Origin: Bacillota bacterium
Lineage (GTDB): Bacteria; Bacillota; Dethiobacteria; Dethiobacterales; Dethiobacteraceae
DNA: 41,816 nucleotides
NCBI GenBank assembly: GCA_012521405.1
Contig: JAAYMK010000018.1
Location: 1 to 41,816, forward strand
Direction of reading: 5' to 3'
Shown: in pieces, positions 24,038 through 33,530 of the stretch
Numbering within the stretch: the stretch's first letter is position 1
Layout: the number at the start of each line of letters is the position of its first letter
Program-made: the position numbers and the translations under genes
Notes under the pieces: generated by a model
The model's database searches: none
What the model was told of the DNA's origin: nothing
Seen by the model: only the letters and a program-made list of their open reading frames with translations

Positions 24038-24200
24038 GCCGGCAAAAGCTAACATCGGCGTTTTTTTAAGTAAAACAGCAAAAAGGTTAAAATTTGACAG
24101 CTTAAGCGAAAAAATACAATTTTAAAAGCAAAAAGCAGGAAAAAATCGACATCAAGCGAAGTACTATAGAAGATGAGTTTAGCAGTTTGAGGAGGAGTTT

Positions 24201-25712
24201 ATGACGGATATTTTCATACTTGCGGCAGTTTTACTTGTATTGTTGCTAAATATTATCCTGCTTTTGAAAAATTTCGGTGCTGGTGGAGTAAAGCAAGCAC
24301 TGGCAGATTTGGAAAAAATGACGGAGCGCAATCAAAAGCTGATCAGTGACGGTTTAACCGGTTTTCGTGAGGAAATAGCCACCAATGCCAGGGAAAACCG
24401 CTTGGAATTAAGTCAAACACTGAAGGCGGTGGGTGATTCCCTCTCGAAACAAGTGGCGGAAATGGCCATGCTTTTAAAAACGCATTTAGATCTTCTTATC
24501 CGCAGCAATAATGAGAAGCTGGACGGTATACGTGCCGTTATGGAAGACAGGTTAACCAAGCTGCAGGAACAGTTAAATCAAGATGCCGGGCAAAACCGGG
24601 CAGAATTGGTGAGGGCTTTAAAATCTTTTGCAGAAAGTTTTCGCCTCAGTGTGGCTGAATTTAATGAGCACCAGCAGCAAAAATTTACCCTTCTCTCAGC
24701 ACAATTGGAAAAATTGATTACTTCCAGTGAAGATAAATTAAATAAAATGCGGGACACTTTGGAGGCAAAATTGGCAAGCCTGCAGCAGGACAATGCAGAT
24801 AAATTGGAAAAGATTCGCCTTACTGTGGATGAAAAGCTGCAAAGCACGCTGGAAAAAAGATTGGGAGAATCTTTTCACCAGGTTAGCCAGAGACTGGAAC
24901 AGGTACATCGTGGTTTGGGAGAAATGCAGGCTTTGGCCAGCGGTGTTGGTGATCTGAAAAAAGCTTTGGTGAACGTGAAGGTGCGCGGTACACTGGGTGA
25001 ACTCCAGCTGGAAAATATTTTGGAGCAGATTTTTGCTCCCACACAGTATGAAAAAAATGTGGCGGTGGTGCCGCAAGCCCGGGAGCGCGTGGAATTTGCT
25101 GTGAAATTGCCGGGTAAAGATGATGAGCATCCAGTTTTATTACCTATTGACTCCAAATTTCCTTTAGAAGATTATCACCGTTTATTGGATGCTTATGAAA
25201 ATGCGGCGGTGGAGCAAATAGAAGCTTGTGCCAAAAAGCTGGAAGCCAGTATTAAAAGATGTGCCAAAGATATTAAAGAAAAGTATATCCGCCCGCCTTA
25301 TACCACTGATTTTGCCATAATGTTTCTAGCTTTTGAAGGTTTGTATGCAGAAGTTTTACGGCGCAACGGTTTGTTTGAAACCTTAATGCGTGAGTACAAA
25401 GTGGCAGTGACTGGACCCACCACCTTGGCGGCTTTTTTGACGAGCCTGCAAATGGGATTTAAGACCTTGACCATTGAGAAACGCTCCAGTGAAGTCTGGG
25501 AACTTTTAGGGACTGTAAAGGCCGAGTTTAGCAATTTTGGGGCTTTGCTGGAAAAAACAAAACGAAAACTGCAGGAGGCCAGCGACACCATTGACGGCGC
25601 TTCCCGTAAAAGTCGTACCATTGAACGAAAACTGAAAAAGGTACAGGAGCTGCCTGCAATTTCGCCGGAAAAGTTGGAAGCGGATGTAACTATCGATGAT
25701 GACAATGATTAA
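24201..25712 (+). CDS. rmuC: RmuC-family protein
   Basis: A 503-aa protein with an N-terminal membrane anchor (about 4-24, FILAAVLLVLLLNIILLL), a long coiled coil (about 30-250) and the conserved RmuC nuclease-like domain. The domain shows KVRGTLGELQLENILEQIF, VLLPIDSKFPLEDYHRLL, YIRPPYTTDFAIMFLAFEGLYAEVLRR and GPTTLAAFLTSLQMGFKTL. RmuC limits inversion-type rearrangements in E. coli; its biochemistry is poorly known. ATG 24201 follows GAGGAGGAG. It lies 28 bases before the HD-domain gene and probably forms an operon with it. Confidence 0.93.
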   Translation: MTDIFILAAVLLVLLLNIILLLKNFGAGGVKQALADLEKMTERNQKLISDGLTGFREEIATNARENRLELSQTLKAVGDSLSKQVAEMAMLLKTHLDLLIRSNNEKLDGIRAVMEDRLTKLQEQLNQDAGQNRAELVRALKSFAESFRLSVAEFNEHQQQKFTLLSAQLEKLITSSEDKLNKMRDTLEAKLASLQQDNADKLEKIRLTVDEKLQSTLEKRLGESFHQVSQRLEQVHRGLGEMQALASGVGDLKKALVNVKVRGTLGELQLENILEQIFAPTQYEKNVAVVPQARERVEFAVKLPGKDDEHPVLLPIDSKFPLEDYHRLLDAYENAAVEQIEACAKKLEASIKRCAKDIKEKYIRPPYTTDFAIMFLAFEGLYAEVLRRNGLFETLMREYKVAVTGPTTLAAFLTSLQMGFKTLTIEKRSSEVWELLGTVKAEFSNFGALLEKTKRKLQEASDTIDGASRKSRTIERKLKKVQELPAISPEKLEADVTIDDDND

Positions 25713-25740
25713 AGGTAAAAGAAAATAAGGAGAGAAAGAA

Positions 25741-26940
25741 ATGATTACGAAAGAATTATTGCTGCTGTTGTTTGAAGCGGCCAGCATCCAGCGCTGGAAT
25801 GATCACAACAGACCGCATAAAGGTTTTACAGAGTTGGATAAACAGGCACATAAAATGATTTATGCCTTTCTTTTGGCCAAATTTGAAGAAACTGACCGCG
25901 GAGTTACCATAGATTGGCGCAAACTGCTGGAAGGCGGCATTTTTGAGTTTTTGCACCGGATTATGCTAACAGATATTAAACCACCTATTTTTCATCAATT
26001 AATGGCGGAAAAGGGTGAACTCTTAAACCAGTGGGTTTTAACGGAATTGGAAGATGCCCTTAAGGGAGTGAAAGATAATTTTTACGAAAAATTTACCGCC
26101 TATTTGTTTCAACCGGAGTACAGTGCTTTGGAAAAAGATATTTTAAAAGCTTCCCATTATTTGGCTACAAACTGGGAATTTAAACTTGTCTACCATCTTA
26201 ATGCCGATATATACGGTTTGGAGGAAACGAAAAATAAAATTGAAGATGAAATAGAAGATCATTACCATTTGGCCGGAGTGCAAAAATTGCTTTTGGGTAA
26301 AAAGACCAGCCATTTTATGGATTTAGTGGGACAGTTGCGTTTTCAGCAGCGCTGGGCGCAAACACCCCGCCTGCCGGAGACTTCAGTCTTGGGACATATG
26401 CTGATAGTTTTTCTGCTGGCTTATTTTGCCACTACAGAAATAGAGCCCTGTACGCAGCGTTTGGTCAATAACTGCCTGGCCGGCCTCTTTCACGATTTGC
26501 CTGAAGTGCTGACGCGGGATATTGTTTCTCCTGTGAAACGGGCGGTGGCGGGGCTGGACGAGGTAATTAAAGAAATTGAAAAGCGGCAGGTACAGGAGAA
26601 ATTATTACCTTTACTGCCGGAAGCTTGGCATAACCAGTTGCGTTATTATACTGAAGATGAATTTGCCAATAAAATTATTAAAGCTGGTAAAGTAAAAATC
26701 GTGCCCTCGGGAGCCATCAATGCCCTTTATAATCAAGACGAATATAGTCCCTTGGATGGAGAGTTAATTCGTGTTTGTGATCATTTTGCTGCTTTTATGG
26801 AAGCATATCTTTCCCTGATCCACGGTGTACGTACGCAAGCTTTGCTGGAAGGCTATCAAAAACTTTATGCGCAATACCAGGCTAAAACCGTGGCAGATTA
26901 TGATTTCTCCCGTTGGTTTGAATATTTTAAACTGGATTAA
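25741..26940 (+). CDS. HD-domain phosphohydrolase (YfbR-like)
   Basis: A 399-aa protein with a split HD-type metal site: WNDHNRPHKGFTELDKQAHK near the N-terminus, LGHMLIVFLLAYF in the middle and LFHDLPEVLTRDIVSPVK with the His-Asp pair, then LIRVCDHFAAFMEAYLS near the end. These match a Firmicute family annotated as predicted HD-superfamily hydrolases related to 5'-nucleotidase YfbR. The substrate is unknown. ATG 25741 follows AAGGAGAG. Confidence 0.82.
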   Translation: MITKELLLLLFEAASIQRWNDHNRPHKGFTELDKQAHKMIYAFLLAKFEETDRGVTIDWRKLLEGGIFEFLHRIMLTDIKPPIFHQLMAEKGELLNQWVLTELEDALKGVKDNFYEKFTAYLFQPEYSALEKDILKASHYLATNWEFKLVYHLNADIYGLEETKNKIEDEIEDHYHLAGVQKLLLGKKTSHFMDLVGQLRFQQRWAQTPRLPETSVLGHMLIVFLLAYFATTEIEPCTQRLVNNCLAGLFHDLPEVLTRDIVSPVKRAVAGLDEVIKEIEKRQVQEKLLPLLPEAWHNQLRYYTEDEFANKIIKAGKVKIVPSGAINALYNQDEYSPLDGELIRVCDHFAAFMEAYLSLIHGVRTQALLEGYQKLYAQYQAKTVADYDFSRWFEYFKLD

Positions 26941-26969
26941 TGGCTGCAAAGGGCAGCCAATTTTTTTTT
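26941..26969 (+). terminator. Terminator after the HD-domain gene
   Basis: TGGCTGC (26941-26947) pairs with GCAGCCA (26953-26959), followed by nine T. Confidence 0.9.
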
Positions 26970-27089
26970 GCGGAAAGCACCGGACAAGCGTCTGACTAAA
27001 TCTGACCATAATTTTGCTTAAAAAAACCAGCTATTTTTTTAAAACGGCTGGATTTGCCGGGTGAAAGGTAATATTTATGCGTAGTTGAG

Positions 27090-27119
27090 TTTGACCTTAA
27101 TTGACCTTTATCTTATAAT
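27090..27119 (+). promoter_or_regulatory. hsp20 promoter with CtsR-like operator
   Basis: TTGACC (27091-27096), 17-base spacer and TATAAT (27114-27119). On the reverse strand 27106-27090 reads GGTCAAT-TAA-GGTCAAA, which matches the CtsR heat-shock operator (GGTCAAA-NAN-GGTCAAA) at all but one base and covers the -35 box. This predicts repression by CtsR and induction by heat or protein stress. No ctsR gene is in the window. Confidence 0.8.
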
Positions 27120-27170
27120 GAGATTGAAAAAATTACTAACGATAATTACAAGATACAGGAGGTAGCTATA

Positions 27171-27605
27171 ATGTTTGATCTGGTTCCTTTCCGCAGAAGA
27201 GGGAGACATGTAATGGGAGTGGATGATGTTTTCGATCAATTTATCAATAATTTCTTTACCGGAGTTTGGGGTGTGAATAATCTATCCGGGTTCAAAGCTG
27301 ATATTAGAGAAACAGACGATGCCTATATTGTGGAAGCAGAACTGCCAGGCTTGGCTAAAGATATGATTGATGTAGAATATAAAGATAATTATTTAACCAT
27401 TAAAGCAGAAAACAAAGAAATCTATGAAAACAAAAATGCAAACTTTATTAGAAGGGAAAGAAGATACGGCAAATTCCAGCGCTGCTTCTATGTCGACAGC
27501 ATTGATGCTGACAAGATTTCTGCCAAGTATGAGCACGGTGTGCTGACAGTAACTCTGCCGAAAACAGAACCCGGACGCAAAGGTAGAAAAATAGAGATAA
27601 ACTAG
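27171..27605 (+). CDS. Small heat shock protein (Hsp20/alpha-crystallin)
   Basis: ATP-independent holdase chaperone, 144 aa. The alpha-crystallin domain (about 40-135) begins FKADIRETDDAYIVEAELPGLAKDMIDVEY and includes FYVDSIDADKISAKYEHGVLTVTLPK with the conserved A-x-x-x-x-G-V-L motif. A short C-terminal tail ends in KIEIN, the I-x-I motif that bridges oligomers. ATG 27171 follows AGGAGG. It converges with clpB, which would re-solubilise the substrates that this protein holds. Confidence 0.94.
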   Translation: MFDLVPFRRRGRHVMGVDDVFDQFINNFFTGVWGVNNLSGFKADIRETDDAYIVEAELPGLAKDMIDVEYKDNYLTIKAENKEIYENKNANFIRRERRYGKFQRCFYVDSIDADKISAKYEHGVLTVTLPKTEPGRKGRKIEIN

Positions 27606-27614
27606 GAAAAATTT

Positions 27615-27643
27615 AACCCTGCCCGTGAAGGACAGGGTTTTTA
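27615..27643. terminator. Terminator between hsp20 and clpB
   Basis: AACCCTG (27615-27621) pairs with CAGGGTT (27633-27639), then T. It lies between convergent genes and could act on hsp20 mainly. Confidence 0.8.
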
Positions 27644-30235
27644 TTTTGCTCCGGTATTGCTGACGCGGAAAACAAGACGGTTGTTTTCTGCATCAATGAT
27701 GACATTGTTGTGGTCGGTGATTTCCCCGGCAATGAGTTTGCGGGCCAGTGCGGTTTCCACAGTACGCTGCAAATAACGTTTCAGGGGCCGTGCTCCATAA
27801 ACCGGGTCATAGCCCGCCCCGGCAATGAACTCTTTCGCCGCTTCCGTTAAGGTGAGTGTAATATGGCGCTCTGCCAGACGTGCTCGTAACAGCCCTATTT
27901 GTAAATCAATAATTTGTTTTAACTGTTCCTTTGTCAGCGGCCTAAAGAGGACAATCTCGTCCACACGATTTAAAAACTCCGGCCGGAAGTGCTTGCGCAA
28001 ATGGGCAAATACCTGGTCTTGGACATCCCGGGGGATAGTGCCGTCTGCTGCAATATTTTCCAAAAGATAGGTGCTGCCGATATTGGAAGTCATAATTACA
28101 ATGGTATTTTTAAAATCCACGGTGCGGCCGTGGCTGTCTGTCAGACGGCCGTCATCAAGAAGTTGCAACAGGATATTAAATACATCGGGGTGTGCTTTTT
28201 CTATTTCGTCAAACAGCAGCACACTGTAGGGTTTACGGCGCACAGCTTCTGTCAGCTGGCCTCCTTCCTCGTAGCCTATATAACCTGGTGGAGCGCCAAT
28301 TAAACGTGCAACAGCATGTTTTTCCATATATTCGCTCATATCTATTCTAACCATGTTTTCTTCCGTATCGAAAAGCGCTTCTGCCAAAGCCTTTGCCAGT
28401 TCTGTTTTCCCAACGCCCGTGGGGCCCAAAAAGATAAAAGAACCAATGGGGCGGTGGGGATCCTTGAGACCGGAGCGGGCGCGAATGACAGCATCACTGA
28501 CAGCCTGTACTGCCTCATGCTGGCCAACGACTCGTCTATGCAGGAGCTCATCTAAACGCAATAGTTTTTCTTTTTCTCCCTCTAACAGCCGGTTCAGGGG
28601 GATCCCTGTCCAGCGGGCAACAACTTCTGCCACTTCTTCTGCCGTTACTTCTTCCTTCAATAATTTGCTTTGATCGGCACCCAGTTTGGTTTCTGCTTCT
28701 TTTAGCTGCCGTTCTAAAGCAGGAATTTTCCCATACTTATACTCGGCAACTTTATTCAAATCGTATTCGCGTTGCGCTTGTTCCATTTCCGTCCGTGCTT
28801 TTTCCAACTCTTCACGTATTTTGCTTAAACTGCCGATAACCTTTTTCTCTTCTTCCCATTTAGCGCGGAGAGCATCTCGGTCTGCTTTAATTTCCGCCAA
28901 TTCTTTTTCCAAAGCTTGTAGCCGTTTTTGGGAAGCTTCATCTTTTTCCTGGCGCAGTGCTTCACGTTCAATTTCCAATTGGAGTAAGCGACGCTCCAGG
29001 TTTTCCAATGCTTCCGGCATGCTTTCCATTTCCGTGCGCAGTTTAGCCGCCGCCTCATCAATGAGATCGATGGCCTTGTCGGGCAAAAAGCGATCAGAAA
29101 TATAGCGATGGCTTAAAACGGCGGCAGCAACCAGGGCGGCATCCTGGATCCGTACACCATGGTGCAATTCATACCGCTCGCGCAGACCGCGCAGGATGGA
29201 AATGGTGCTTTCCACTGAAGGTTCTTCCACTAAAATGGGTTGGAAACGTCTTTCCAAAGCGGCATCTTTTTCAATGTATTGGCGGTATTCATCCAATGTG
29301 GTGGCGCCAATACAATGTAGTTCGCCCCGGGCCAGCATAGGTTTTAACATGTTGCCTGCATCCATGGCCCCTTCAGCTTTGCCGGCGCCCACAACTGTGT
29401 GCAGCTCGTCAATAAAAAGAATTATCCGTCCTTTGGCCCGGGATACTTCCTGCAGGACTGCTTTCAGGCGCTCTTCAAATTCGCCCCGGTATTTGGCTCC
29501 GGCCAAAAGGGAACCCATATCCAAGGCCACAATCCGCCTGTCTTTAAGGCTTTCCGGTACATCTTGGGCCACAATCCGCCGTGCCAGCCCTTCAACAATG
29601 GCAGTTTTCCCTACGCCGGGTTCGCCGATGAGAACAGGGTTGTTTTTTGTGCGCCGCGACAACACTTGAATGACACGCCGGATTTCCATATCCCGGCCAA
29701 TGACAGGATCCAATTTATTTTGTTCTGCCATGGCTGTAAGATCGCGGCCATATTTCTCCAAAGCTTCATATGTTTCTTCCGGGTTGGGACTGGTGATGCG
29801 TTGGTTTCCCCGCACTTCCATCATGGCCTGCATGAATGCTTGGCGCTCAAGACCAAGGGAGGAAAGGAATTTTTGCATTTCCTGGTCTTGAAACATGGCC
29901 AGTACCAGGTGCTCCACGCTAAGATATTCGTCTTTGAGATATTCTGCTTCTTCGCCGGCCTGGACCACTAACTGATTAAGCCGCTGGGTAATATAAGGGG
30001 AAGCGGCACCGGAAACGGCCGGTCGTTTTTGCAGTTTTTTTTCTAATTCTGCTTTTGCTTTTTGTAAAGATACTCCCGCTTTGGTAAAGAGACGGGGGAT
30101 TAAGCCTTCCTCCTGCTCCAAAAGAGCCATCAGCAGGTGTTCAATGTCAATGGCTTGATGCTTTCTACGTGCTGCCACATTTTGTGCCGAGTGCAAAGCC
30201 AGAGCAGCCTTTTCCGTAAAGCGATTTAGATCCAT
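27641..30235 (-). CDS. clpB: ATP-dependent disaggregase ClpB
   Basis: Hexameric AAA+ chaperone that extracts proteins from aggregates together with DnaK. It has 864 aa from ATG 30235, which follows GGGAGG. The frame extends to TTG 30250 over that site. Clp N-domain repeats about 1-145, first AAA+ with Walker [10 protein letters not shown] and [12 protein letters not shown], the M-domain coiled coil (about 400-520) that distinguishes ClpB from ClpC/ClpA, and second AAA+ with [16 protein letters not shown] and [15 protein letters not shown]. No ClpP-docking loop (IGF/L) is evident. All motifs look intact. Confidence 0.96.
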   Translation of the reverse strand: MDLNRFTEKAALALHSAQNVAARRKHQAIDIEHLLMALLEQEEGLIPRLFTKAGVSLQKAKAELEKKLQKRPAVSGAASPYITQRLNQLVVQAGEEAEYLKDEYLSVEHLVLAMFQDQEMQKFLSSLGLERQAFMQAMMEVRGNQRITSPNPEETYEALEKYGRDLTAMAEQNKLDPVIGRDMEIRRVIQVLSRRTKNNPVLIGEPGVGKTAIVEGLARRIVAQDVPESLKDRRIVALDMGSLLAGAKYRGEFEERLKAVLQEVSRAKGRIILFIDELHTVVGAGKAEGAMDAGNMLKPMLARGELHCIGATTLDEYRQYIEKDAALERRFQPILVEEPSVESTISILRGLRERYELHHGVRIQDAALVAAAVLSHRYISDRFLPDKAIDLIDEAAAKLRTEMESMPEALENLERRLLQLEIEREALRQEKDEASQKRLQALEKELAEIKADRDALRAKWEEEKKVIGSLSKIREELEKARTEMEQAQREYDLNKVAEYKYGKIPALERQLKEAETKLGADQSKLLKEEVTAEEVAEVVARWTGIPLNRLLEGEKEKLLRLDELLHRRVVGQHEAVQAVSDAVIRARSGLKDPHRPIGSFIFLGPTGVGKTELAKALAEALFDTEENMVRIDMSEYMEKHAVARLIGAPPGYIGYEEGGQLTEAVRRKPYSVLLFDEIEKAHPDVFNILLQLLDDGRLTDSHGRTVDFKNTIVIMTSNIGSTYLLENIAADGTIPRDVQDQVFAHLRKHFRPEFLNRVDEIVLFRPLTKEQLKQIIDLQIGLLRARLAERHITLTLTEAAKEFIAGAGYDPVYGARPLKRYLQRTVETALARKLIAGEITDHNNVIIDAENNRLVFRVSNTGAK

Positions 30236-30266
30236 ACCAGGTCCTCCCAAAAGAAATTCTCTTTTT

Positions 30267-30307
30267 ATCGTAATTATTATGCCACATTATGTCAATTAGA
30301 TATGACA
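30267..30307 (-). promoter_or_regulatory. clpB promoter with inverted repeat
   Basis: On the minus strand: TTGACA (30295-30290), 17-base spacer, TACGAT (30272-30267). An inverted repeat TGTCA (30290-30294) - 8 bases - TGACA (30303-30307) overlaps the -35 box. It does not match CIRCE or the CtsR consensus, so its binding protein, if any, is unknown. Confidence 0.6.
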
Positions 30308-30312
30308 GACAA

Positions 30313-30350
30313 AAAAAGTACAGTGGAGTGGAGTAAGCACTGTACTTTTT
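30313..30350 (-). terminator. Terminator after the uridine-kinase-like gene
   Basis: A 13-bp perfect stem (30313-30325 with 30338-30350) with A/T ends on both strands. It lies just past the minus-strand kinase gene and upstream of the clpB promoter. Confidence 0.88.
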
Positions 30351-30362
30351 TACAAGTATTTT

Positions 30363-32030
30363 TTATTCGCGGAAAAAGCAGGAATCCCCGATGAACTCGC
30401 GCAAAATAGAATTTGAGGGTACATCGGCGGCCTCAAGGCTGACAAAACTGGAGAGGAAAAGTAATAATCTTTTGGCGGCAATATATTCCGGTTCACTCTG
30501 AGGAATCTTTTCCAGTAATGGTATGGCATAATCCTTTAGAACGGCCAGTTCATATACCAAAGATGAATTAAACATTATATCTGCTTCTTCTTGCAGGCGG
30601 AAAATATTGCGCTCTTCGCCGCGGCGGACGGACGGCCAGCGGCGGATAGTTTCTAAAGCATTGTGCCCGCGAAACTGGTGATCACGGATGATACGGCGCA
30701 AAAGGCGGGTGTCCGTGGTGTGGATACGTGTATGGCGATCCACATTGAGTGCTGTCAGCGCCGAAATATAGATTTTATACTTTTGGTTGCGCGGAATTGC
30801 TTCTGTCAGCCGTTCGTTTAAGGCATGTATGCCTTCAATGATTAAGGGCTGGCCGGGCTGTAAAGTTAAAACATTTCCCCTGTATTCCCGTTTGCCGGTG
30901 TTAAAATTAAAGGTGGGAATTTCCACAGTTTCACCATTAATGAGTCGCATCAGATGCTCGTTAAAAAGCGGTAAATCAATGGCTTCAATATGCTCAAAAT
31001 CCGGATTATTTGACTCATCAACAGGCGTTTTGTCCCTGTCTACAAAATAATCGTCGAGAGAAATGGGATACGGTCGGATACCGTTAACTAAAAGTTGGAT
31101 ACGTAAACGCTGGGCAAAAGTAGTTTTGCCGGAGGAAGAAGGACCGGCGATTAAAATAATACGAATTTCATCTTTACGGGAAGTGATGGCATCGGCAATT
31201 TGGGCAATTTTTTTCTCATGGAGCGCTTCGGCAATACGGATAATCTCCGGACCTTGGCCTGCTTCAATCAGGTCATTAAGTGCTCCAACCGTAGTAAAAC
31301 CGAGGATTTCCATCCATTTCTCCGTTTCCCGGAAAATTTCAAATAATTTTGTTTGCTCAATATAAGGAGGAATGGTAAAAGGATCTTCTTCCGTAGGAAA
31401 GCGCAGTACCAGTCCCGGCGGGTGGTAGCGCAGGGCAAAACGCTGTAGGACTCCGGTTCTTGGCACCATATAGCCATGCAGGGAATCAGTTAAATTGCCT
31501 AGCGAAAATACTGTTACTTCCTCATCCGGCCACCTCTTATAAAGACGGATTTTATCATCAAAGTTTTCGGCGGCATAGATGTTAAGGGCTTCTTTGAGGG
31601 GAATACGTTTCTTTTCAATGGGCAGATCTGCCGCCACAGTTTCATGCATTTTTTTCTCGATGGCTAACACGTCAGCTTCCGTTAACGCCGGATTTTTCTT
31701 AATTTCACAGTACAAACCTTTGCCCAGGGAATGCTCTACCGTTACTTGGGCATCTGGGAAAAGCTGTTGCGTGGCGTAAATAAGCAAAAAGGTCAGGCTG
31801 CGCTGGTAAATGCGCGCCCCTTCCTTGGTACCTAGGTCAAGAAATTCCACTACTGACGGTTCTTGGGGAATATATGTTAAATCTTTAATTTTATTATTAA
31901 TAATGGCGGCAACGATCGGTGTAGAATAGTGTTTCTGTACTTCTTTACTAATTTCAAGCAGGCTCCGTCCTGCTTCCGTGGTGACGGTAGTCCGGTCCGG
32001 TAAAATTACTTTAACCGTGTTCTTAATCAT
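30363..32030 (-). CDS. TGS/SAD domain-uridine kinase fusion (nucleoside kinase)
   Basis: A 555-aa protein from ATG 32030. An N-terminal TGS-like domain (about 1-65) and a threonyl-tRNA-synthetase second additional domain-like segment (about 75-260) lead into a P-loop kinase of the phosphoribulokinase/uridine kinase family. The P-loop is GPSSSGKTT (296-304). PISLDDYFVDRD, FEHIEAIDLPLFNEHL and LIIEGIHALNE are kinase motifs. This architecture is common in Clostridia and annotated as nucleoside or uridine kinase, though the purpose of the synthetase-like domains is unknown. GGAGG lies 14 bases before the ATG, an unusual distance; a TTG at 32060 is in frame and could be the true start. Confidence 0.88.
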   Translation of the reverse strand: MIKNTVKVILPDRTTVTTEAGRSLLEISKEVQKHYSTPIVAAIINNKIKDLTYIPQEPSVVEFLDLGTKEGARIYQRSLTFLLIYATQQLFPDAQVTVEHSLGKGLYCEIKKNPALTEADVLAIEKKMHETVAADLPIEKKRIPLKEALNIYAAENFDDKIRLYKRWPDEEVTVFSLGNLTDSLHGYMVPRTGVLQRFALRYHPPGLVLRFPTEEDPFTIPPYIEQTKLFEIFRETEKWMEILGFTTVGALNDLIEAGQGPEIIRIAEALHEKKIAQIADAITSRKDEIRIILIAGPSSSGKTTFAQRLRIQLLVNGIRPYPISLDDYFVDRDKTPVDESNNPDFEHIEAIDLPLFNEHLMRLINGETVEIPTFNFNTGKREYRGNVLTLQPGQPLIIEGIHALNERLTEAIPRNQKYKIYISALTALNVDRHTRIHTTDTRLLRRIIRDHQFRGHNALETIRRWPSVRRGEERNIFRLQEEADIMFNSSLVYELAVLKDYAIPLLEKIPQSEPEYIAAKRLLLFLSSFVSLEAADVPSNSILREFIGDSCFFRE

Positions 32031-32171
32031 TTTATCTGCAGCAACCTCCGCTTGTTTCAATGGTTTACTTTGCTTACCTTTTTTGACATTAATAGCATCA
32101 AACCTTCCTCAAGCCGTCTTAGTAGTATATGATAACCTTGCCGGTAAAAAATTAAAAAATTCTTATGATTT

Positions 32172-33131
32172 TTAGAGGACCAGTTCAACAATATCACGAT
32201 CATGCAGAACATAATCGCGGGAGACGGCTTGGCCGTCAAAACGGGCTGAACCCCAAACTAAAGCGCTTTTTAGTCGCTTGGGGAAATCGCGGTGAATAGC
32301 ATAAGCCAAATCTACCACGGTGGAACCTGTTTTCAAGATGAAAGGGCGCTCTAATTCTGGTTTTTTCCCCGGAGCCTTACTATAGATGCGGATTACACCT
32401 AGTTGTTTAAAGATAAGTTTTTGTAGCTTTGTAAGATCTGCATTTATGGATAAAGGCATAATTTCAACATCGGGACGAAGTTCCCGTAAAATTTCCCAAT
32501 TGGCGTTGGCTTCCGGATGATCGGCCTTTGTACCCAGCAAAAGGTAAGGGACGGCAACAGGACTTTCGCCGGTTGGGTCAATGACCCCGCGCTCTTCCAA
32601 AAGTGACAGTGAAGCTTCCAGCTGCTCCAAACATTCTCCGCTGCTTAAATCAATGGTAATAAGCAGCAAATCAGCATTGCGCAGTGTACCCATGAGGCCT
32701 GCCGGAACATTGTCTGCCGTAAAGGGTGGCGTGTCCACCAGTTGAATCAGGATATCTTCATACGGCATCATGCCGGCAGCAGGAATTGTTGTGGTATACG
32801 GGTAATCTGCCACTTTAACTTTGGCCCTAGTAAGCGTGGCCACCAGGGCGGATTTGCCGGTATTGGGATAACCGGTTAAAACTACCTGTCCTGCTCCCTG
32901 TTTTTCCACGTGAAAAGGATTGTAGGTGCTTTTTGCTTTCTTTTTTTGCTGGCTTTCCTCCCGTAACTGCGATAGCCGTCTTTTCAGATCGGCTTGCAGT
33001 TTTTCTGTACCTTTATGTTTGGGGATGGTCGCCAGCATTTCTTGCAGGGCGGCAATTTTATCTTCCGGTGTAGATGCCTTGCGATATTTTTCTTCTGCTT
33101 CATAGTATTGCGGTGTGAGATTGGCAGGCAT
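32172..33131 (-). CDS. TGS-domain GTPase of the Obg/DRG group
   Basis: A 319-aa protein from ATG 33131, preceded by TGGTGATT. A helical N-terminal region (about 1-70) is followed by a G domain with P-loop GYPNTGKS (87-94), switch region with threonines (YPYTTTIPAAG), DTPPF (G3) and GTKAD (G4, with T in place of the usual N). A C-terminal TGS domain (about 250-319) ends LHDRDIVELVL, as in DRG proteins. A role in ribosome or RNA biology is likely for the family but unproven for this member. Confidence 0.88.
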   Translation of the reverse strand: MPANLTPQYYEAEEKYRKASTPEDKIAALQEMLATIPKHKGTEKLQADLKRRLSQLREESQQKKKAKSTYNPFHVEKQGAGQVVLTGYPNTGKSALVATLTRAKVKVADYPYTTTIPAAGMMPYEDILIQLVDTPPFTADNVPAGLMGTLRNADLLLITIDLSSGECLEQLEASLSLLEERGVIDPTGESPVAVPYLLLGTKADHPEANANWEILRELRPDVEIMPLSINADLTKLQKLIFKQLGVIRIYSKAPGKKPELERPFILKTGSTVVDLAYAIHRDFPKRLKSALVWGSARFDGQAVSRDYVLHDRDIVELVL

Positions 33132-33210
33132 AAAAATCACCACACTTTAGGCTTTTTTATAATTTTCTTGTTTAAACCCGGCAAATCCTGCTCATTTACC
33201 CAGGAGGCTT

Positions 33211-33249
33211 ATGTCAAACCAATATCAGGAAAAATTTAGGCAAAACTAA
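33211..33249 (+). CDS. Possible 12-residue peptide
   Basis: ATG 33211 is preceded by CCAGGAGGCTT, a near-perfect ribosome binding site. The frame reads MSNQYQEKFRQN and stops at 33247-33249. It is followed by RNA hairpins and a terminator, as in leader-peptide arrangements, but no downstream gene is within the same unit. It may be chance. Confidence 0.3.
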   Translation: MSNQYQEKFRQN

Positions 33250-33310
33250 GCAGGAATTGCTCCTGTGTGGTCCGGAACCGGAGGTAAAAAACTATGGTGG
33301 CTGCGAAAAT

Positions 33311-33358
33311 GCCCCTATTATTAAAGTGCGCATTAATAAGACTTGGGGGCTTTTTTTT
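33311..33358 (+). terminator. Strong terminator without an obvious upstream gene
   Basis: GCCCC (33311-33315) pairs with GGGGC (33346-33350) and TTATTAA (33317-33323) with TTAATAA (33333-33339), followed by eight T. No plus-strand protein gene ends upstream, so it should terminate a noncoding transcript. Confidence 0.8.
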
Positions 33359-33530
33359 GTATATTACTATGGTTACGACAGAATAATAATCTTGCCGGAT
33401 AGCCAAAAATAAGCTTGGTATGCCTAATTTTTAAGCTTTTTGTAAGAAAGATTTTTCTTCCTAAGAGGTAAGAAATGTTGGCATGCAGAATATATTCGCA
33501 TCTGGTACAAAAAGGAAGGCGCTGGTGTTA

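Larger units (their letters stand above)
33132..33530 (+). other. Intergenic region with a candidate short transcript
   Basis: This 400-base gap holds a short open frame at 33211-33249 with a strong ribosome binding site, hairpins CAGGA/TCCTG (33251-33265) and TCCGG/CCGGA (33271-33282), and a strong terminator at 33311-33358. They fit a small independent RNA or a leader. A weak TATAAT-like box (33157-33162) is the only promoter hint. The part after 33360 is AT-rich and precedes the DUF1858 gene. Confidence 0.45.

Noticed and set aside
27825-29971. Several long plus-strand frames opposite clpB
   Set aside because: They are shadows of the well conserved ClpB frame and show no start signals or domain patterns.
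33269-33290. GGTCCGGAACCGGAGG resembles the SRP RNA GGTCCGGAAGG motif
   Set aside because: The essential GGAAGCAGC continuation and the long SRP hairpin are missing; the match is only the first eight bases.
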